A DNA stretch of 19,335 nt. Source: Ramlibacter sp. (GTDB lineage Bacteria; Pseudomonadota; Gammaproteobacteria; Burkholderiales; Burkholderiaceae_C). Positions 1 to 7,198 of the stretch are shown here, in pieces. The DNA lies in assembly GCA_026785815.1 (NCBI GenBank), contig JAJAZH010000195.1, positions 1-19,335 of the forward strand. The letters are read 5' to 3'. Positions within the stretch are counted from its first letter, which is position 1; each line of letters starts with the position of its first letter. The position numbers were made by a program, and so were the translations under genes. The notes under the pieces are model-generated. The model was not told where the DNA came from. It ran no database searches and worked only from the letters and a program-made list of their open reading frames with translations.

Positions 1-37
1 CCCGCAGCAGGTTGAGATCGAGCTGTCGGAAATTCAT
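1..37 (-). CDS. LysR-type transcriptional regulator, N-terminal fragment
   Basis: Only the first 12 codons are inside the window, read on the minus strand from an ATG at 37-35. They give MNFRQLDLNLLR, a very typical opening of LysR-family regulators, where it begins helix 1 of the winged helix-turn-helix. The rest of the gene lies left of the window. It is divergent from the oxidoreductase/dioxygenase operon, with 134 bp between the two starts. This is the usual geometry for a LysR activator controlling the operon beside it, so it is probably the pathway regulator. There is no strong Shine-Dalgarno upstream of this ATG. The fragment is short, so the call rests on the characteristic N-terminal motif and the divergent layout. 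Confidence 0.72.
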   Translation of the reverse strand, partial: MNFRQLDLNLLR

Positions 38-61
38 GGTGCGGGAGGGCGGATGGCCGGT

Positions 62-94
62 TCAGGGTAAGCCCTGATTATTCACCGCAGCAAT
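62..94. promoter_or_regulatory. Candidate LysR operator in divergent intergenic region
   Basis: The 134-bp gap between the LysR fragment and the oxidoreductase gene holds a perfect inverted repeat, TCAGGG-TAAG-CCCTGA, at 62-77. Next to it is ATT-N9-AAT at 80-94, which contains the T-N11-A spacing (T81 to A93) typical of LysR boxes. Both are AT-richer than the surroundings. Their position between divergent genes fits an operator shared by both. I could not assign convincing -35 and -10 hexamers for the operon. The functional claim is inference. Confidence 0.4.
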
Positions 95-171
95 GCACTT
101 CATGGACAAGAACCATTCGCCAGATGACCGCCAGCTGCGTAAATTCGTGGAATTGCTACTTGGCGAGATTC

Positions 172-2355
172 ATGGCTGAACGTTCATTTGCATCCGAAGT
201 CACCCTGCTGCGGCTGGGCGAGGGCGAGGAATTCCGCGGCGAGGGCATCCTGGCCGTGACCAAGGCGCTGCTGCAGTCCGGCGTCTCGTACGTGGCCGGC
301 TACCAGGGCGCACCGATTTCGCACCTGATGGACGTGCTGACCGACGCCAACGACATCCTGCGGGATCTGGGCGTGCGTTTCGAGCACAGCGCCTCGGAGG
401 CCACGGCCACCGCCACGCTCGGCGCCTCGGTCAACTATCCGCTGCGCGGCGCCGTCACTTTCAAGGCCACCGCCGGCACCAACGTGGCCTCCGACGCGCT
501 GGCCAACCTGGCGTCCGGCGGCGTCACCGGCGGCGCGCTGCTGATCGTCGGCGAGGACTACGGCGAGGGCTCCAGCATCATGCAGGAACGTTCCCACGCC
601 TTCGCGATGAAGTCGCAGGTCTGGCTGCTGGACCCACGGCCCAACCTGCCCAGCATCGTCAACGCGGTGGAGCAGGGCTTCGAGCTGTCCGAGGCCAGCA
701 ACACGCCGGTGATGCTGGAGCTGCGCATCCGCGCCTGCCACGTGCATGGCAGCTTCACCGCCAAGGCCAACAAGCGGCCGGCCTTCACCCTGAAGGACGC
801 GATCGAAAGCCCAGTCAGGGACGTGAATCGCATCGTGCTGCCGCCGGCCAGCTACCTGCACGAGCAGGAGAAGGTGTCCCGCCGCTGGCCCGCCGCCGTG
901 CAGTTCATCCAGCAGCGCGGACTCAACGAGTTTTTCGCCGAGGACGCGCAGGACTTCGGCATCGTGATGCAGGGCGGCCTCTACAACGCGGTGCTGCGGT
1001 CGCTGGAGCTGCTGGGACTGGCCGACGCGTTCGGCAATTCGAAGATCCCGCTCTACGTCCTGAACGTCACCTACCCGCTGGTCGATGCGGAGTTCTCGCG
1101 CTTTTGCGCCGGCAAGCGCGCCATCCTGCTGGTGGAAGAGGGCCAGCCCGATTTCATCGAGCAGGCCGTCAACAGCATGCTGCGCAAGGCCGACGTCCAG
1201 ACCCGGGTCCATGGCAAGGACCTGCTGCCGATGGCCGGCGAGTACACCGGCAGCGTGGTGCTGAAGGCCGTCGCGCGCTTCGTCGAAAAGTATGCGCCGC
1301 AGCTGCTGGCGGGCCGCGAGTTGCCGCTGGCGGCGCGACCGGCGCCGGTGCCCGCGTTGCCGGGTGGCGATCCCAAGGTGTTCGCGATCCAGCAGGCGAC
1401 GGCCGAAGTGCAGCCGCGCCCGCCGTCGTTCTGCACGGGCTGCCCGGAGCGACCCATCTTCACGGCGATGAAGCTGCTCGAGCGCGAGCTGGGCCAGCAC
1501 CACGTCAGCTGCGACATCGGCTGCCACCTGTTCTCGATCCTGCCGCCGTTCAACATCGGCGCCACCACCATGGGCTATGGCCTGGGCTGGGCTGGCGCCT
1601 CGGCCTTCAATACGAAGGAGACCGACCAGCGCACCATTTCCATCATGGGCGACGGCGGCTTCTGGCACAACGGCCTGACCAGCAGCGTCGGCAACGCCGT
1701 CTTCAACAAGAGCGACAACCTGCTGCTGGTGGTCGACAACGGCTACTCGGCAGCCACCGGCGGCCAGGACGTGTTGTCGTCCAGGGCCCCCAATGCCATC
1801 CGCAGCACCAACAACCCGATCGAGAAGGCCGTGCGTGGCGTTGGGGTCGAGTGGGTCAGGACGGTCAGCAACACCTACAGCCTGACCCAGATGCGCGACG
1901 CCCTGCGCGAGGCGTTGACGACCAAGGAAAAGGGGCCCAAGGTGATCGTGGCGTCGAGCGAATGCATGCTGAACAAGCAGCGCCGGGTCAAGCCGCAGAT
2001 CAAAAAACGCATCGCCGCCGGCGAGCGTGTGGTGCGCGAACGCTTCGGCATCGATCCGGACACCTGCACCGGCGACCATTCGTGCATCCGGCTCTCGGGC
2101 TGCCCGTCGCTCACTGTCAAGCCCAATCCCGATCCGCTGCGGCGCGATCCCGTCGCCACCGTGATCGACAGCTGCGTCGGCTGCGGGCTGTGCGGCGAGG
2201 TTGCGCATGCGGCCGTGCTGTGCCCGTCGTTCTACCGGGCCGGGATCATCAACAACCCGAGCCGCTGGGACCGCTTCCGGCAGCAGGTTCGCGGCGCGGT
2301 GATCGGCTGGCTGCAGGCGCGCATCGAGCGCCGGCTGGAAGGATTGACGGCGTGA
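172..2355 (+). CDS. Indolepyruvate ferredoxin oxidoreductase-type protein, alpha subunit
   Basis: This TPP- and Fe-S-dependent enzyme subunit (727 aa) belongs to the family that oxidatively decarboxylates 2-oxoacids such as indolepyruvate to acyl-CoA, passing electrons to ferredoxin. The N-terminal third is the pyrimidine-binding domain (EGILAVTKALLQSGVSYVAG, then GYQGAP). A conserved FCTGCPERP motif lies at about residues 420-427. The TPP pyrophosphate domain has GDGG at 493-496 followed by a VVDNGYSAATGGQ loop. A C-terminal ferredoxin-like module has C632-x2-D635-x2-C638-x5-C644 and C668-x2-C671-x2-C674-x9-C684. I chose the ATG at 172 (MAERSF) with GGCGAG just upstream. An in-frame ATG at 124 would add 16 residues unlike the family and has no ribosome site. 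It is first in the operon, and its stop overlaps the GTG start of the beta-type subunit. The Asp in place of one cluster cysteine is notable. Cytoplasmic; exact 2-oxoacid unknown. Confidence 0.9.
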   Translation: MAERSFASEVTLLRLGEGEEFRGEGILAVTKALLQSGVSYVAGYQGAPISHLMDVLTDANDILRDLGVRFEHSASEATATATLGASVNYPLRGAVTFKATAGTNVASDALANLASGGVTGGALLIVGEDYGEGSSIMQERSHAFAMKSQVWLLDPRPNLPSIVNAVEQGFELSEASNTPVMLELRIRACHVHGSFTAKANKRPAFTLKDAIESPVRDVNRIVLPPASYLHEQEKVSRRWPAAVQFIQQRGLNEFFAEDAQDFGIVMQGGLYNAVLRSLELLGLADAFGNSKIPLYVLNVTYPLVDAEFSRFCAGKRAILLVEEGQPDFIEQAVNSMLRKADVQTRVHGKDLLPMAGEYTGSVVLKAVARFVEKYAPQLLAGRELPLAARPAPVPALPGGDPKVFAIQQATAEVQPRPPSFCTGCPERPIFTAMKLLERELGQHHVSCDIGCHLFSILPPFNIGATTMGYGLGWAGASAFNTKETDQRTISIMGDGGFWHNGLTSSVGNAVFNKSDNLLLVVDNGYSAATGGQDVLSSRAPNAIRSTNNPIEKAVRGVGVEWVRTVSNTYSLTQMRDALREALTTKEKGPKVIVASSECMLNKQRRVKPQIKKRIAAGERVVRERFGIDPDTCTGDHSCIRLSGCPSLTVKPNPDPLRRDPVATVIDSCVGCGLCGEVAHAAVLCPSFYRAGIINNPSRWDRFRQQVRGAVIGWLQARIERRLEGLTA

Positions 2356-3905
2356 GCACCGAACGCAGCGCAGGGCCGCCCCAAGCAAGTTCAGCCCCCT
2401 TGGGGGGCAGCGCATTACACGAAGTGAACAGCGTGGGGGCTCACAATACCCGCGCGATCACCATCGCCATCCTGGCCATGGGCGGGGAGGGCGGCGGCGT
2501 GCTGGCCGACTGGCTGGTGGACCTGGCCGAGCGCAACGGCTTCGTCGCCCAGACCACCTCGGTGCCGGGCGTCGCCCAGCGCACCGGCGCCACCATCTAC
2601 TACCTGGAACTGTTTCCCGGCCACGCGATTCCGGCCGGCGCCCAGCCGGTCCTGGGCCTGAGCCCGGTGCCGGGCGAGGTCGACATCGTCGTTGCCTCCG
2701 AGCTGATGGAGGCCGGCCGGGCCCTTCAGCGCGGACTGGTGACCGCCGATCGCACCACGTTCATCGCCTCCACCCACCGGGTGTATTCCATGACCGAGCG
2801 CACCGCGATGGGCGACGGCCGGGTCGACTCCGGCAAGCTGCTGGAAGGCGGCCGGGCCGCGGCGCTGCGCTTCATCAGCGCGGACTTCGGCCAGCTGGCC
2901 GCGCAATCCGGCAGCCCGATCGGGCCGGCGCTGTACGGCGCGCTGGCGGCCTCGGGCGCCTTGCCGTTCACGCGCGTGCAGTTCGAGGACACGGTGCGGC
3001 GCGCCGGCGTCGGCGTCAACGCCAGCCTGAAGGCCTTCGCGGCGGGCTTCGACGCCGCCATGCAGACCACGGCGCTCGCCGAACCCGCCATGCCGGTGCC
3101 CGCGGTCGGGCCGCGGCTGGCGGCGCTGGCCCAGCGCATCGCCGCCGAATTTCCCGCAAGTTCGCGGGCCACGCTGCAGGCCGCCATCCTGCGGCTGGCC
3201 GACTACCAGGACGTCGCTTACGCCGTGCAATACCTGGAGCTGCTGCAGCCACTGCGGGCCGCGCGCGCGGACGTGCTCGACGAGACGGCGCGCCATCTCG
3301 CGCTGTGGATGACGTACGAGGACACGATCCGCGTCGCCGACCTCAAGACCCGGCGCTCGCGCTTCGAGCGCGTCAGCGGCGAGGTCAAGCTGGCCGCCGA
3401 CCAGCAACTGGACATCCACGAATTCATGCACCCGCGGGTCGAGGAGATTGCCGACACGCTGCCGGCCGGGGTCGGCCGCTGGCTGCTGGCGACGCGCTGG
3501 GCCCGCGCCTGTGTCGAACCGTTCACGCGCAAGGGTCGCATCGTGCGCACCAGCTCGATCCGCGGCTACCTGCTGCTTTATGCGATCGCGTCGCTGCGCA
3601 GCATGCGTCGCAAGTCGCTGCGCTTCCAGGTCGAGCACCAGCGCATCGGCCAGTGGCTGGCGACCGTCGGACAACTTGCCGGGCAACACCCCGAGCTCGC
3701 GCACGAAGTGGCGCGCTCGCAGCGCCTGATCAAGGGCTATGGCGACACCCATGCGCGCGGCTGGGGCAACTACCAGCGGCTGATGGCGGTGCTGCCCCGG
3801 CTGCAGGCCGCGCCGCAGGGAGCGCAGCAGTTGCGCGACCTGAGCCAGGCGGCGCTGGCCGACGACAGCGGGCAGGCGCTTGAGCGGCTGCTGGCGCATG
3901 CGTAA
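2352..3905 (+). CDS. Indolepyruvate oxidoreductase beta-subunit family protein with C-terminal DUF6537-like region
   Basis: Partner of the preceding subunit (517 aa). After a poor-complexity N-terminus, residues 36-230 or so form the gamma/beta-type domain of 2-oxoacid oxidoreductases (ITIAILAMGGEGGGVLADWL, then TTSVPGVAQRTGATIYY). The remaining part of about 280 residues matches my memory of the DUF6537-type extension of aerobic proteobacterial homologues (ARHLALWMTYEDTIRVADLK, HEFMHPRVEEI, KGYGDTHARGWGNY). The start is GTG 2352, overlapping the upstream stop as GTGA, with GGAAGGA at 2337-2343 as ribosome site. In-frame GTGs at 2424 and 2433 are alternatives. The choice matters because codons from about 6 to 31 are made of a dispersed repeat (2368-2444), so the N-terminus is probably not part of the conserved fold. 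It probably forms a heteromer with the alpha subunit. Confidence 0.86.
   Translation: MSTERSAGPPQASSAPLGGSALHEVNSVGAHNTRAITIAILAMGGEGGGVLADWLVDLAERNGFVAQTTSVPGVAQRTGATIYYLELFPGHAIPAGAQPVLGLSPVPGEVDIVVASELMEAGRALQRGLVTADRTTFIASTHRVYSMTERTAMGDGRVDSGKLLEGGRAAALRFISADFGQLAAQSGSPIGPALYGALAASGALPFTRVQFEDTVRRAGVGVNASLKAFAAGFDAAMQTTALAEPAMPVPAVGPRLAALAQRIAAEFPASSRATLQAAILRLADYQDVAYAVQYLELLQPLRAARADVLDETARHLALWMTYEDTIRVADLKTRRSRFERVSGEVKLAADQQLDIHEFMHPRVEEIADTLPAGVGRWLLATRWARACVEPFTRKGRIVRTSSIRGYLLLYAIASLRSMRRKSLRFQVEHQRIGQWLATVGQLAGQHPELAHEVARSQRLIKGYGDTHARGWGNYQRLMAVLPRLQAAPQGAQQLRDLSQAALADDSGQALERLLAHA
2368..2444 (+). repeat. Dispersed junction repeat, copy 1 (translated in frame)
   Basis: A 77-bp segment shares its layout with a second 77-bp copy at 12164-12240. 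Shared blocks are GCGCAG, CAAGCAAG, the near-palindromic core GCCCCCTTGGGGGGCAG (GCCCCCTGGGGGGGCAG in the other copy) and a terminal GTGGGGGC. The core can fold into a G/C hairpin. Here it sits just after the GTG start of the beta-type subunit and is read through as amino acids. From memory, similar elements are frequent in Comamonadaceae genomes, but I know of no established name or role. Confidence 0.75.
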
Positions 3906-3938
3906 CACGATTCGAGACCTGACTCACCGGAGAGCAAG

Positions 3939-5228
3939 ATGAATGTCCAGCAACTCGTCGAACCGGATCGCGTGCACAAGAGCGTGTACACCGAGCAGGC
4001 CATCTTCGATGCCGAGATGGAAATGATCTGGGAGCGCACCTGGGTCTACTGCGGCCACGAATCGCAGGTGCCGGCGCCCGGCGACTACTACGCCGTCACG
4101 ATCGGCCGCCAGCCGATGATCATGGTGCGGCAGGGCGACGGCAGCATCAAGGTGCTGCACAACCGCTGTCCGCACCGCGGCGTGCAACTGGTTGGCAACC
4201 TTCGAGGCAATACCGGCAAAACCTTCGTCTGCTCCTACCACGCATGGAGCTTCCATCTGGACGGCAAGATCCGGGCCATTCCGCTGGCCAATGGCTACGA
4301 GGGCACGCGGATGACGCGCGACAACCCGGACTGCTCGGTCAAGCCGGCGGCGCGGGTCGACAGCTACCGCGGCTTCGTCTTCGCCAGCCTCTCGGACGAG
4401 GGCCCGCCGCTGGTCGAATTCCTGGGTGAAGCGAAGATCGCCTTTGACGACATGTGCGACCGCTCGCCGGTCGGTGAAGTGGAGGTGGTGCCGATCTGCC
4501 ACCGGGTGGTGCAGCAATCGAACTGGAAGTTCTTCATGGAGAACCAGCTCGATTCCCTGCATCCCTCGGTCACCCACCAGTCCACCGGCATCTCCGCCGG
4601 CAAGGTTGAGAAGCGGCTGAAGGCCGAGCGTGGCGCGGCGCCGCTGTACTACCACTACCTCTCGACCTTCGCCTCCAGCTTCGAGCAGTGGGACGCGGTG
4701 CAGACCATCAATTTCCCGCGCGGCCACGGCATCCTGAAGGCCTACATGGGCCTCAGGCCGCGGGACCCGGACACGCTGGAACACGAGGCGCAGCTGGTCA
4801 AGGCGTACGGCGCCGAGAAGGCCGAGGAATACCTGTCGCGCAGCATCCACCATGTGCTGGTGTACCCCTATCTTTCGGTGCAGTCGCCGTTGCAGCAGCT
4901 GCGTTGCCTGCGGCCCATTGGACCGGACAAGACCCTGTCCGAAATCTGGCACTTCCGGTTGAAGGGCGCGCCCGAGGCCATCTACCGGCGCAGCCTCTGG
5001 TACTACAACCTGGTGAATTCGCCGGCGACCATGATCAATGCCGACGACCTGGAGAACTGGACCAAGGGCCAGTGGGGCCTGCAGTCCAACGGCGGCGACT
5101 GGGTCAGCTTCCACCGCTGGTACGGCGACGACCGCGAGGAAAAGGGCGTCACCTATTCCAACCACGGCACCTCCGAGGCCGTGATGCGCAACCAGTTCCG
5201 CGCCTGGACCCAGTACCTCAGGGCATAA
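3939..5228 (+). CDS. Rieske aromatic ring-hydroxylating dioxygenase, alpha (catalytic) subunit
   Basis: This is the large subunit (429 aa) of a Rieske non-heme iron oxygenase, which adds O2 to an aromatic ring using electrons delivered through a [2Fe-2S] cluster. The Rieske motif is C77-P-H79-x18-C98-x2-H101 (RCPHRG and CSYHAW). The mononuclear iron site is D205-x2-H208-x4-H213 (QLDSLHPSVTH). A downstream DDLENW at 369-374 holds the probable acidic third ligand and is the usual ring-hydroxylase signature. Length and domain order match benzoate/anthranilate-type alpha subunits. The ATG at 3939 follows GGAGAG at good spacing, 33 bp after the oxidoreductase. The beta subunit follows 10 bp later. 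No ferredoxin or reductase gene accompanies it here, so its electron source is not local in the usual sense. The substrate cannot be inferred from motifs alone. Confidence 0.95.
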   Translation: MNVQQLVEPDRVHKSVYTEQAIFDAEMEMIWERTWVYCGHESQVPAPGDYYAVTIGRQPMIMVRQGDGSIKVLHNRCPHRGVQLVGNLRGNTGKTFVCSYHAWSFHLDGKIRAIPLANGYEGTRMTRDNPDCSVKPAARVDSYRGFVFASLSDEGPPLVEFLGEAKIAFDDMCDRSPVGEVEVVPICHRVVQQSNWKFFMENQLDSLHPSVTHQSTGISAGKVEKRLKAERGAAPLYYHYLSTFASSFEQWDAVQTINFPRGHGILKAYMGLRPRDPDTLEHEAQLVKAYGAEKAEEYLSRSIHHVLVYPYLSVQSPLQQLRCLRPIGPDKTLSEIWHFRLKGAPEAIYRRSLWYYNLVNSPATMINADDLENWTKGQWGLQSNGGDWVSFHRWYGDDREEKGVTYSNHGTSEAVMRNQFRAWTQYLRA

Positions 5229-5238
5229 GGAGCACGAC

Positions 5239-5940
5239 ATGAGCAAGAGCACCGCCAGCCCGGGCGCGGCGATCCCCAGCGCCGGCCCCGACTTCGAGCA
5301 CCTGCTGGGCCAGGAAGTCGTGATCGAGGCGAGGGACGGGGCCGATCGCACCGGCGCGCAGGCCGTCGAGCCCGGCCACTCGCCCCGTGCGGCGCAGGCC
5401 GGGACGGCGCCGGTCGCGCGCTCGCTTCCCACGCCGGGCATCAGGCCGCGTACGGCGGCCGACGCCGACCTGTTGCGCGAGGTGGAGCAACTGCTCTACC
5501 TGCAGGCGGAGCTGCTCGATGGCAAGCACTGGCAAGCCTGGATCGACCTGTTCGACGAGCAGGGCGTGTACTGGATGCCGGTGACGCCGGAGCAGGTCGA
5601 GTGGGAAGGTTCGCCGTCGATCTTCGCTGAAGACAAGCTGATGATGGAGATCCGCAAGGGCCGGGTTTCGCACCCGAACGCCTGGTCGCAGGCGCCAATG
5701 TGGGAGACCAACCACGTGGTCAGCCAGGTGGTGCTGGAATCGGCCGGCGCAGGCGAGGTCCATGTGCGTTCGCGCTTCCACATGATGGAGCTGCGCCGCG
5801 ACACGGTGCGCCATTTCGGCGGCCGATACCACCACACGCTGGTGCGCGGCGCCGACGGCGTGCTGCGCATCCGGCTGCAGCGCGTCGACCTGTTCAACGG
5901 CCAGGCGCCGTTTGACTACGTCTTGCAAGTCTGGGTCTAA
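5239..5940 (+). CDS. Ring-hydroxylating dioxygenase, beta subunit
   Basis: This is the small structural subunit (233 aa) of the Rieske dioxygenase, with the NTF2-like cone fold. The recognisable domain runs from about residue 73 to the end (LLREVEQLLYLQAELLDGKHW, WIDLFDEQGVYWMPVTPEQ, WSQAPMWETNHVVSQVVLE, FGGRYHHTLVRG, RIRLQRVDLFNGQAPFDYVL). The usual family length is about 160-180 aa. Here there are some 70 extra N-terminal residues rich in Ala, Pro, Gly and Arg that do not look like the fold. The ATG at 5239 has AGGAG a few bases upstream, so the extension is probably translated. A weaker in-frame GTG near 5320 exists. It follows the alpha gene closely, as expected for an alpha3beta3 oxygenase. 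Confidence 0.9.
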   Translation: MSKSTASPGAAIPSAGPDFEHLLGQEVVIEARDGADRTGAQAVEPGHSPRAAQAGTAPVARSLPTPGIRPRTAADADLLREVEQLLYLQAELLDGKHWQAWIDLFDEQGVYWMPVTPEQVEWEGSPSIFAEDKLMMEIRKGRVSHPNAWSQAPMWETNHVVSQVVLESAGAGEVHVRSRFHMMELRRDTVRHFGGRYHHTLVRGADGVLRIRLQRVDLFNGQAPFDYVLQVWV

Positions 5941-5970
5941 TCCCGCCGGTCGGAACAACGAGGAGCCACC

Positions 5971-7179
5971 ATGAACGCGAACAGCCCCAGCCGCGATGCG
6001 GTTTTGAAGAAGACCCTGCTGGCCCTGGCCCTGGCGCTGGTTGCGCTCGGCGCCGCGGCCCAGGCCGCCGACAAGGTCAAGATCGGCTTCGTCAGCACGC
6101 TGTCGGGACCGTCCTCGGCGCTGGGCGTGGACATCCGCGACGGCTTCCTGCTATCGGTCAAGCTCCATGGCGGCAAGCTCGGCGGCCTGCCGGCGGAGGT
6201 GCTGGTCAGCGACGACCAGTTCAAGCCCGAGGTGGCGCGCCAGCTGTTCGAGCGCAACGTCAAGCGCGACCGCGTCGACTTCATGACCGGCGTGGTGTTC
6301 TCCAACATCATGCTGGCGGCGCTGCCCGAGGCCCTGGACAACAACACGCTCTACCTCAGCCCGAACGCCGCGCCGTCGTCGATGGCGGGCAAGGACTGCA
6401 ACCCGCTGTTCTTCGCCGTGTCCTGGCCGAACGACGCGTACCACGAGGCGGCCGGCGCCTTCGCCAACCAGCGCGCGCTCAAGAGCGTGTACCTGGTGGC
6501 GCCGAACTACCAGGCCGGCAAGGATTCGCTGGCCGGCTTCAAGCGCACCTTCAAGGGCCAGGTGCTGGGCGAGAACTACACCAAGCTCGGGCAGCTCGAT
6601 TACGCCGCCGAACTGGCCGAGATCCGCGCCGCCAAGCCGCAGGCGCTCTACATCTTCCTGCCCGGGGGCATGGGCATCAACTTCATCAAGCAGTTCGTCG
6701 GCGCCGGCCTGGGCAAGGAGACGATGCTGCTGCTGCCCGGTTTCAGCGCCGACCAGGACGTGATCGGCCCGGTCGGTCCGGCGATGGCCGGCCTGTTCAA
6801 CACGGCGCACTGGTCGCCCGACTTCGCCAACCCGGCCAACCAGCGCTTCATGGCCGAATTCCAGAAGGAATACAAGCGCGTGCCGACGCTCTATGCGTCG
6901 CAGGGCTATGACACGGCGGAACTGATCAACGCCGCCGTGCGCGACACCAAGGGCAACCTGGCGGACAAGGAAGCGATGCGGCGCGCCCTGCGCAGCGCGC
7001 GCTTCGATTCCGTGCGCGGTCCCTTCAAGTTCAACAGCAACCAGTACCCGATCCAGAACTACTACGTGCGCACCGTCGGCAGCGACGGCAAGGGCGGCCT
7101 GATCAACAAGTCCTTCAACGAGCCGATCCTGAAAGACCACGGCGATGTGTACGTGCAGCAGTGCATGATGCGCAAGTAA
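5971..7179 (+). CDS. ABC transporter periplasmic substrate-binding protein (branched-chain amino acid/aromatic acid type)
   Basis: This 402-aa solute receptor belongs to the Leu/Ile/Val-binding-protein family (Peripla_BP_6 type), feeding the LivHMGF-like importer directly downstream. A Sec signal peptide is clear: KK at 13-14, a hydrophobic run at about 15-30, and AQA-A at 30-33 for signal peptidase I. The mature protein opens KVKIGFVSTLSGPSSALGVDIRDG, the family's standard start. Later segments such as GYDTAELINAAV and a C-terminal RGPFKFNSNQYPIQNYYV are also typical. The ATG follows GAGGAG. In Burkholderiales this family commonly takes aromatic acids as well as amino acids. Its place right after the dioxygenase suggests it binds the pathway substrate, which is inference. 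Confidence 0.93.
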   Translation: MNANSPSRDAVLKKTLLALALALVALGAAAQAADKVKIGFVSTLSGPSSALGVDIRDGFLLSVKLHGGKLGGLPAEVLVSDDQFKPEVARQLFERNVKRDRVDFMTGVVFSNIMLAALPEALDNNTLYLSPNAAPSSMAGKDCNPLFFAVSWPNDAYHEAAGAFANQRALKSVYLVAPNYQAGKDSLAGFKRTFKGQVLGENYTKLGQLDYAAELAEIRAAKPQALYIFLPGGMGINFIKQFVGAGLGKETMLLLPGFSADQDVIGPVGPAMAGLFNTAHWSPDFANPANQRFMAEFQKEYKRVPTLYASQGYDTAELINAAVRDTKGNLADKEAMRRALRSARFDSVRGPFKFNSNQYPIQNYYVRTVGSDGKGGLINKSFNEPILKDHGDVYVQQCMMRK

Positions 7180-7198
7180 GCGGGGGCGTAGCAGCCGG

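Noticed and set aside
124..171. Earlier ATG for the oxidoreductase alpha gene
   Set aside because: It lacks a ribosome site, and its 16 extra residues do not resemble the family. The ATG at 172 has GGCGAG upstream.
1104..2351. Upstream part of the long plus frame that runs into the beta-type subunit
   Set aside because: This part overlaps the alpha gene in another frame and translates to low-complexity Arg/Ala/Gly sequence. The real gene starts at the GTG near 2352.
184..2415. Minus-strand open frame of 743 codons opposite the oxidoreductase alpha gene
   Set aside because: It is the antisense shadow of a clear family member in GC-rich DNA. Its translation is a His/Gln/Arg/Ala-rich composition with no recognisable domain.
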